Assembly: GCF_036588685.1 (NCBI RefSeq)
Contig: NC_086381.1
Location: forward strand, 50,405,431 to 50,469,430
DNA length: 64,000 nucleotides
Reading direction: 5' to 3'
Source of the DNA: Mytilus trossulus
Lineage: Eukaryota; Mollusca; Bivalvia; Mytilida; Mytilidae
The translations under genes were made by a program, and so were the position numbers. Below are positions 56,955 through 64,000 of this stretch, piece by piece (position 1 is the first letter of the stretch; every line of letters begins with the position of its first letter). Below the pieces are notes generated by a model, which saw only the letters and a list, made by a program, of their open reading frames with translations, searched no databases and was not told the DNA's origin.

Positions 56955-58060
56955 TCTTATGCTAGATCAATGGGTTTTTTTCTTCAACTTTTCGTCGCAT
57001 CGCTGTCAATTTGTATTATATTCTTCCCTACACAGTTTGGAGTTATACAAGGAGATAACACAAGTCCTAACCTGTTTAAGATTTTCATCAATGACCTTCC
57101 CAACTATTTGGAAAAATATCTAGACCATGTAAATATTAATAGGCATATTATCTCTAAATAAACTAGTACTGTATGCATGTTTTTGAGCATGCTATTAAGC
57201 TTATTCCTCTATATGGAAGTGAAATTTGGAGCTCATTCAATCCCTTGATAGCAAAATTTAGATATGGAAACCAACTAATTTGCATGAATAAAATGTATTC
57301 AAATTTAACTTGTGAAAAGCTACACAGTAAATTTTTTAAATTCATTCTGGTCGGCACAAATAAAAACACAAATTGTGCAGCCTTATTTTAACTTGGTCGG
57401 TTTCCACTGTACTTTTTATTAGTGAGGTCTGTTTTGAATTATTGGCTTAGACTAAAAAATAAGAATAATTTCCTTTATAACAAGATGCATACCAGCATTC
57501 AAAGCTCTATATTCTCAGTATAAATCGTCATGGTATAGCTTTCTCCAACACATTTAAAAAACTCTTCCTGGTTTTGCAAATCTAAATGATGGGAAAAATA
57601 TTTCAAATAATACCATTAGGAAAATATTGAAAGAGACGTGCATACAAATTTTGGAAGGATCAACTGATCCAGAAATCAGAAGGAGAGCTCTGCACTTTTG
57701 TGACAGTTAAGGATAATTATGGTTTCGAAAAGTATCTTTATAAATATCTTAACAAAATTTTAGCGTAGGATATCATTAACAAAATTGAGGGTGTCATCTT
57801 ACCATTTGCAGATTAAAATAGAACGATACCAGGATACTCCTCCAAACCTTAGACCGTATGTCAGCAATGTAATTCTGGTAATATTGAAAATGAAGTTCAT
57901 TTTCTCTTTTATTGCACAAAATATAACGAAGACAGAAACTATTTATATCACATCTGAATCGTGTTCCAATTTCATTAACTTAAATTCCCAAGAGAAATTG
58001 CTACGGCTGCTGTCTTGTGAGAACTCAACTGTATGAAAAGAGTTGTGTATATTCTTGGTT
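56955..58060 (+). pseudogene. Decayed non-LTR retrotransposon ORF2 remnants
   Basis: Fragments in different frames but in the expected order: FGVIQGDNTSPNLFKIFIND (57027-57094, reverse transcriptase motif B region), then LIPLYGSEIWSSFNPLIAKF with CEKLHSKFFKFILVGTNKNT (57190-57370, typical of the C-terminal part of LINE ORF2), then IKIERYQDTPPNLRPYVSN (57811 onwards, a form of the R-x-x-x-x-x-x-P-x-x-x-R-x-C terminal motif, cysteine lost). Multiple stops and shifts; certainly dead. No catalytic YxDD stretch is visible. Family not assigned. Confidence 0.7.
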
Positions 58061-59040
58061 AAACACTGCAAATAGCAGATTTATATTCCATGTTTCGCAA
58101 AATTAGTTAGTGTTGTTATTTAAAAAAAAAAAAATTTAAGTGACAGGATTCAGTTTCTCTGTTTATTTGTGTTCATCTGCTTCTGACACGAGGAGGATTG
58201 CTGTTATTGCCTATCGCAATCAACAGTATATCTTACAGCACCGTCCCTTGAATTGGTGTCTCCTATACAGATGAACAAATTTATTGTCATTTGTCTATTA
58301 TAATATCTGTCACGTTATATAATTTTCAATGTTTGTTGCATATACTTTCATTATTGGTAATTGTATAAATGCCCGCTTTGGGACCCTGATTGGAAAAATA
58401 AAATATTTGATTTGTATTCCAATTTTAACGTTGTTATCAATAAATAATTTATTTTTTTTATGTTTTTTCTTCATAGACAGAAACAAAATATTACAGTCAT
58501 TCTTTAAATATCTAATTATTTACGAGAAATATGCAATTTACTATTATCATTGTCATAAACTCTAAATACGGCAAATAGTTGAAAAGAAATTGATAAAACA
58601 TATTTATAACTGATAAAAGAACCCCTATTGAGACAAACTCGACAAACAGTTATGAATACAAATATGAATATTTCTTAGAATTGACGGTCATCCTTTAAAA
58701 GTTACGGTCATCCTTAACAATTTACGGTCATCTTTTAACCAATTACGGTCAGCCTTGTTATGAATCACTAATCCGGTTACGGTCATCTCGATTACGATTT
58801 ACGGTCATCCTAGCGAATTTTTCAAATTCAAATTCCCGTTTTATACACGTTCCTCGGTAGAGATTTGTGACTTCCGTGTGAATCTTTTATAAATTTACAT
58901 CGTATCAAAGTATGCTTTGTAAAGAAAATGATGAAGAAACACCTTAACAGACAATATAAAAACTGAACTAATTTTTCATCCGACATCTTGGGATGACCGT
59001 GAATGCAGTTACGGTCGTCAGCTTTACCCCAGTGAAACTT

Positions 59041-59628
59041 AATCTTCTGTGCACGATTTTATCATTTTTTACGCAAACGTATCGTAAAGTCGTCATTTTT
59101 TAGTTTTTTCTGTCTGTTATGATGTGAAAATATAGCAGGTAATCAATTGTCGTGTGTTAAAACCGTAGTTTACCGAGTGTCACCTTATAGAAAACAATCT
59201 ACAAAGAAGCATGGATATTGAATAACATGTGCATTTTGTATCTTAATGTAGACAAATCAATTAATTTTCTTCAGAAACAAGTATATGTTCATAAGTTTTA
59301 TAATGAAAACTATGCGTTTAGTTATGAATATCATATGCATTATTTTTGTTTAATTTGAGGTTACATATGACTGTCATGAACTATTTGTACAAAATATTCA
59401 GTTTATAATATGATCTTTAAATTGATTTTTTGTAATATTATTAAGAACTAATATTTATTGAAAGAAGCTAATAGATAATGCAAAAGAAAAAGAAAAAGAA
59501 AAAATGGATCAAAATCTTTGACCAGAACTTTCAAGAAGCACGACCAGGCATTATTGCTTGATAACCGTTGTCCCTTACTTCCCCAAATTTTTTGATTCAA
59601 AATATTTGGACAACTTGAAGTAATTCTG
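59041..59628. other. DNA upstream of the intact TRIM-like gene, nothing recognised
   Basis: Counterpart of 20319-20905. Confidence 0.4.
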
Positions 59629-59631
59629 TAT

Positions 59632-59785
59632 ACTATATAAAGCTTTCTTTTGTTTAGTCGTCAGCATGGCCGACATACCCAGAAAAGACTTAAATCTTAT
59701 ACTTAACAGCTCCAAACAATTTCACTAATCGAGTTGAAACCGATTGAATAGTTTATATAAGTTTCGCTATAAAGCAAATTTCACC
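59632..59785 (+). promoter_or_regulatory. Putative promoter and 5' leader of the intact TRIM-like gene
   Basis: ACTATATAAAG at 59632-59642, TTTAGTCGTCAGC about 30 bp on, and a candidate donor ACC|GTAAGA near 59786. The acceptor TTTTTTTTATTTTTTAG ends at 60106, two bases before the ATG at 60108. This predicts a leader intron of about 320 bp. Confidence 0.45.
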
Positions 59786-60107
59786 GTAAGACCTTTACTA
59801 ATGAGCAAAATCCATACTGCATAGAAAGCTACAAAAGGCTGAAACAAGACTTACATTTATCAATATGAAATACAGCAGTGTTATATAAATGTCAATAAGA
59901 CAACTGTCCACCAGACACCACATAAAGTAGATGTTAGGAAAATTCAAAGCGTAAAACATTCACCACTGAGAAAAAACACACCCCTATCAAAAGGCTCGAA
60001 AAAGACATAACGTATAACAATTCAAAACGAAATCCCGTTTGCACTTTTCTTTCCAACAATAAAAATCATTCGAAATATATTCAGTAGTCTTTTTTTTATT
60101 TTTTAGA

Positions 60108-61763
60108 ATGACAGACAAAAAATTGTGTTCTGGATGTTTACGAGATGACGAAAAAATCGAGGCTGAAGCATGGTGTAATGACTGCCTAGAAGAAGTTTGT
60201 AAGACATGCGCAAAGGTACACAGAAAATTTAATCCGCCGCATAAAGTAATACCACTTCACCAGGTCAGTAATCTTAGTTCTTCTATTCTGAAAATCAGTA
60301 AAGACTGTGATGTCCATACCGACCAAAGAACCACTCAGTTCTGTACCCAGCATGACAAGGTCATCTGTGATCTTTGTTTGTCCGACACCCATAAAAACTG
60401 TGATTCCATCATTTCCATAGATCGAGCAGCAAAAGGCGTTAAAAGTGGGACCGCCCTTGCAGATCTTAAGAGTAGAATCAATCATTTAAACGAAATGTTT
60501 CCTGAATTGTTGAAGTGTCAAACTAAAGATGAAAAAGAGTTTGATAGGCAAAGAGATAAATTCCTCCAACAGATATCTACCACCAGACAACAGATTAACA
60601 ATCATCTAGATCAAATTGAAAAGGAAACCATAGACGAATTGAATAAACAGTTCAAAAAAATCAAACACAAAATGGATGAGGCGAAACATAAAACACAGAA
60701 AGGACTTGCGGCAGTAGCGACATGGATAGACGAATTGTCATCGATAGAAACCATCAGTAATGAAGTACTTTTATTTCAGACAATCAAATTGATGAATAAT
60801 AAAACACACATAGAAGAAACCAATATCAACGAGCTCAATAAGCAACACAAAATAGAATTTGATCCATTTGATACAAACGATCTTCCCGTTGTACTTAAGT
60901 CTATAGGAAAGATTTCACTTACAGAAAATCAAATGCATATACCCGCATTACAGCACAATTCAAAACAAATACAAGAACCAGTTAAGTCAATGGAAGGCGA
61001 AATACAACGAACTCATTCGTTTCTAACATCAGTATTAGGATCAAAAGTTCAAATTAGTAAGGGTTGTTTTGTGTCCGGAAAGAGACTAGTCTTGGTACAT
61101 TACGAGTCACCACACATCTCTGTATGTGGATATGACGGGAATGATGTTCACATGATAACATTAGAACATGAACCACTTGATGTCGCTATGATCGACGATA
61201 ACCAGGCAATAGTTACTTTATTACTGAAAGGATTCCAGATCTTAGATCTAACAACACTTACTTTAGGGAGATGTATCAAACCTGGAGGAAAAGGATGCTA
61301 TGCTGTGTCATGTAGTAATGATCAGATATGGACGTCTGATAGAATCTACACTATTAGTCAGATTGATATCAGTGGTAATATACTACGTAGTGTAACAGCA
61401 AAGAATGATGTACGGGACTTTTGTATGGACAACAATGGCAACATTTACTATTCAACAAGCAATTCCGACGACAATAACGTATCCCGTATAAAACCTGACG
61501 GACAGGAGAGTATATTATGTAGTCATTCTGATCGCATTTATCCTTATGATATCGACGTAGATGACAAGGGAAATGTTTATGTATGTGAAATGGGGTCTGA
61601 CAATATACACAGAATATCATCTGATGGAAAGGATCATCAAATCATACTAACAAAGGATGATGGAATAACTAGACCGTGGGGTGTATGCCACAATAGGGAA
61701 ACAAAACAACTTATGGTTGTCAACGATAATCAAAAAAGTGTCGCCATGTATACATTACCCTAG
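60108..61763 (+). CDS. TRIM-like protein: two B-boxes, coiled coil, NHL-like propeller (551 aa)
   Basis: Likely a cytosolic TRIM-family protein without a RING finger. B-box 1 spans about residues 7-45 (C7, C10, C23, C26, C31, C34, H38, H45); B-box 2 spans about 67-98 (C67, H70, C79, C87, C90, H95, C98). A charged, lysine- and glutamate-rich helical stretch at about 115-230 should form the dimerising coiled coil. The C-terminal 260 residues contain recurring blade-type motifs (DNNGNIYYST, DDKGNVYVCEMGSDNIHRIS, ending VAMYTLP), as in NHL/six-bladed propellers of TRIM2/3/56/71-like bivalve proteins. With no RING it is not expected to be an E3 ligase on its own; the propeller probably binds a partner or ligand. 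The start is chosen because an acceptor-like T-tract plus AG sits immediately upstream and the ATG is followed at once by B-box 1. The coding region is one exon. Bivalves have large expansions of such genes, often linked to immunity; that role is inferred. Confidence 0.88.
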   Translation: MTDKKLCSGCLRDDEKIEAEAWCNDCLEEVCKTCAKVHRKFNPPHKVIPLHQVSNLSSSILKISKDCDVHTDQRTTQFCTQHDKVICDLCLSDTHKNCDSIISIDRAAKGVKSGTALADLKSRINHLNEMFPELLKCQTKDEKEFDRQRDKFLQQISTTRQQINNHLDQIEKETIDELNKQFKKIKHKMDEAKHKTQKGLAAVATWIDELSSIETISNEVLLFQTIKLMNNKTHIEETNINELNKQHKIEFDPFDTNDLPVVLKSIGKISLTENQMHIPALQHNSKQIQEPVKSMEGEIQRTHSFLTSVLGSKVQISKGCFVSGKRLVLVHYESPHISVCGYDGNDVHMITLEHEPLDVAMIDDNQAIVTLLLKGFQILDLTTLTLGRCIKPGGKGCYAVSCSNDQIWTSDRIYTISQIDISGNILRSVTAKNDVRDFCMDNNGNIYYSTSNSDDNNVSRIKPDGQESILCSHSDRIYPYDIDVDDKGNVYVCEMGSDNIHRISSDGKDHQIILTKDDGITRPWGVCHNRETKQLMVVNDNQKSVAMYTLP

Positions 61764-62410
61764 ATTTACGGTTTCAATGCAGAGGATTTTATTACATATA
61801 ATTTATAATAACTGATATTTTTTTGTTATAATTATTGGAAATGTGTTTGATACGTTTGGAAATAACACCATTACGATAAAAAAAAATGTATTTATTTGAG
61901 TGTGTTTTCTTTATCATTATACATGTTATAAGACAGTTTGATATTTACACCATTAGTTGGTCACTTGATATTCACCACAATGTGAACTGTTGGTAGGGAA
62001 TGTTGGTTTCCGATGGAACTAACACCCTGTATTTTTTATATTTATTTGTATTATAAATTTTATCTTGCTAATATTTTTGTTTTCAAATTAATCATTTTTT
62101 AATTGATATGATTCTTTTAATAATAATAATATAACAATTGAAAAGGTAGAAAATGTCCTATATAGAAAATAAAAAGTACTCGAAGGCGCTGTACATTAAA
62201 CGTGGTAATTAAAACAAATATGTGACAAAAACATAACACATACGTTGTGTTAGATTCAAGTAATGAAATAAATAAATAATATTAATTTTCACAGAATTTC
62301 TGTCAACATTTTTAGTAAACTTATTCTTTTTCTGTAGGATGTTTTCTAGTCAGAACTGTAATGTTTGATTAAAAAAAAAGTCTGTATTATTCAAATTGTA
62401 TAGAATATGA
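61764..62410. other. 3' flank of the TRIM-like gene
   Basis: A+T-rich; AATAAA occurs near 62267 (AATGAAATAAATAAATAAT) and could serve as poly(A) signal. More diverged from copy A than the 5' side. Confidence 0.4.
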
Positions 62411-62413
62411 GTA

Positions 62414-63298
62414 GGACTCGGAGGTACGATGGGGACGCTATGATGCGATGGTCTACGCCGCAGTGGTCTATTTGACGCATGATTGCTAGTTTAAAAGCTA
62501 AATGCGTGCAATTATCATATAAGTGGATTTTTAATAGTTAAAATACAAATTAATATTCATTATTAACTAAGGTTGCATACTAAGTGAGAGATCGTCATCC
62601 TTAATTTCTTAAATTTGGACATAATTCTGCATTATTTATAATATTTTATCTTTTCATCGTTTCTCTCATTATTTTCTCGTTCACCGTTATATTATGATAC
62701 TAAGAATCTGTATGCGGACCCACGTGTTTTTAAAGAATGTCACGCTCCATCCTACGTGAAAAGGAACCTTTTGTAGATTTCGAAATAAAAAATCGCAACA
62801 GAAGGTTAACATGATTCCTCTTTCCACCAATTCTCCCCTTATTTCGTAGTATTTGAAGTTTATAAACCTCTTATTATCTTAAAAATTGGAAGAGGGCTTT
62901 AGCATACACATTGACTTGTACATCGACATGAAAACGGGGACTTTCTAAGGACTGGTGGATTAAAACAATGTCAATACACATTTGCAGACAGAATTGTGCC
63001 GTCGCTGATGTCACGTGATTTTATAGCGATATTTTTAATATTTACGAATTATTCTTCATAACTATATAGCAAACTGCTGTTTGTATAGAAAGTCTTAGGT
63101 AAAAAGCATTGAAAATGTAGTTTGAATAAACCATCGCACTTCAGCGTTACCACCACCGCACTTTGGCGTAATTATAAACAAGATAGCATCACAACGCCAC
63201 CGTCACACTTCAGCGTGATCAAAAACGCTCTTCCGCGTCAAACCATCGCATCTCAGCGTGACCATCGCGGTTCGGAGCACCATCGCGGTTAAGAGTCA
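62414..63298. mobile_element. GCGATGGTC inverted-repeat element, copy B
   Basis: Counterpart of 23653-24551. It has lost part of the left subterminal repeats and its right end reads GAGTCA instead of GAGTCC. Confidence 0.7.
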
Positions 63299-63330
63299 TA
63301 CATATATGTTTTTGCATTAAACATTATTAA

Positions 63331-63455
63331 TACGCCTCCGGGTGCGGGAATTTCTCGCTACATTGAAGACCTGTTGGTGACTTCTGCTGTTGGTTTTTTT
63401 ATTTGGTCGGGTTGTTTTCTCTTTGACACATTCCGCATTTCAATTCTCAATTTTA
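63331..63455 (-). mobile_element. D2 fragment, private to segment B
   Basis: ACGCCTCCGGGTGCGGGAATTTC...GAAGACCTGTTGGTGAC...TGGTCGGGTTGTT matches 7191-7310. Copy A reads straight through this site (24583-24590). Confidence 0.75.
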
Positions 63456-63762
63456 GTAGTGTGTAAAAAGATATTCGACAGGTAGTGATCCCATAAACTA
63501 TCATAAAAAGTACAAAATAAATTTGATCTGCTAATTTATATCAATATAGCTGAAAAAACGTTTAGATTACGTTTCATAATTTTTACTTATATTTTGCCTT
63601 TAAGTTTTCTAATCCTTCCTTGAAAAGTAGGAAAGTATTTCTTCCTAATTTCATAATAACGTAGTTGTTAATCGAATTTTATTAATTCTTTTTTTTTCCT
63701 GTTTGTAAAGTAAATTCCTTTTTATTCATTTTGCTGGGTTTTTGTTTTTGACACGTGATATC

Positions 63763-64000
63763 AATTGAGAATTGAATGCTCCTTTTGTAAATTTATTGGG
63801 GTGTAAAAGCGTTGACCGAAGTCCATTTTGTATGAAGCGTGAAAACGCTTCATACAAAAAATGTGTGCACGGTCAACGCTTTAACAATCCTATAAAGTTA
63901 CAAAAAAAAGCATTCAATACTTAAAAAATAACATTTTTACCTATAGGATCATTACCTGTGCACTTTATTGTAGGACCTCGTGTCAACATGAATGAAAAGT
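63763..64000. mobile_element. Second copy of the palindromic TTAA-type element, cut by the window end
   Basis: GAATTGAATGCTCC... through a palindrome (63768-63926) and on to ACCTGTGCACTTTATTGTAGGACCTCG matches 13437-13690. Its insertion here hides where the A/B homology really ends. Confidence 0.7.

Larger units (their letters stand above)
55670..59034. mobile_element. CACTGGGG inverted-repeat element, copy B (fuller, 3.4 kb)
   Basis: Perfect 6-bp AAACTT flanks. Arms of GATGACCGTAA repeats at 55670-56020 and 58682-59034. Unlike copy A, the middle keeps the complete minus-strand D1 (56484-56690) followed by LINE-like remnants. Confidence 0.8.
42140..63765. repeat. Segment B: right copy of the large duplication
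   Basis: Colinear copy of 4556-24895, including the older internal duplications and the shared transposon insertions. Main differences from A: no TTAA insert at 50811, three instead of four 160-bp minisatellite units near 46600, a retained 1.62-kb piece at 56602-58224, about 50 bp more of a CGGGAT tract at 53660, a D2 fragment at 63331-63455, and an intact TRIM-like gene. Confidence 0.92.

Noticed and set aside
60186..60485. 99-codon minus-strand frame opposite the TRIM-like gene (also 21507-21746)
   Set aside because: Antisense shadow of the B-box and coiled-coil coding sequence.

Overview
This window looks like nuclear DNA of a marine bivalve, most likely a mussel of the Mytilus type. It is very A+T rich and has almost no long open reading frames. 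It is packed with dispersed and tandem repeats that I associate from memory with bivalve genomes, and its one real protein gene is an invertebrate-style B-box/coiled-coil/NHL-like (TRIM-family) gene. The species assignment is an inference.

Layout. (1) 1-4555: tandem array of 13 units of about 353 bp. (2) 4556-24900: segment A, a mosaic of transposon remnants and minisatellites ending in a frameshifted TRIM-like gene. (3) 24900-37028: spacer with a broken Penelope-like reverse transcriptase, a 4.2 kb inverted-repeat element holding further elements, and one inverted solo copy of the array unit. (4) 37029-42140: second array, 15 units. (5) 42140-about 63765: segment B, a near-identical copy of segment A in the same order and orientation, ending in an intact 551-residue TRIM-like gene. 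The window is therefore an apparent direct tandem duplication with a period near 37.6 kb, each copy beginning with a repeat array.

The main discovery is that the 353-bp array unit encodes, on the minus strand, a type I hammerhead ribozyme: the core CUGAUGA, a stem II of GUCU/AGAC, GAA, a self-complementary 8-base stem III segment, a GUC cleavage site and a long stem I. These arrays are thus hammerhead satellite or retrozyme-like loci, expected to give monomeric self-cleaved (possibly circular) RNAs of about 353 nt. The arrays mix intact ribozymes with two recurrent broken subfamilies, in higher-order repeats of three units (about 1060 bp) and five units (1769 bp). A second hairpin in the unit shows compensatory base changes, which supports selection on RNA structure. 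A Penelope-like RT remnant nearby is of interest because that class of element is known to carry hammerheads.

Segment A and segment B differ by datable events: a 17-bp frameshift in the A gene, a 1.62 kb deletion in A, a TTAA-flanked insertion in A, loss of a minisatellite unit in B, and a sharp rise in divergence over the propeller-coding half of the TRIM-like gene. Mussel genomes are very heterozygous, so an assembly that placed two haplotypes in tandem is a real alternative to a true duplication.
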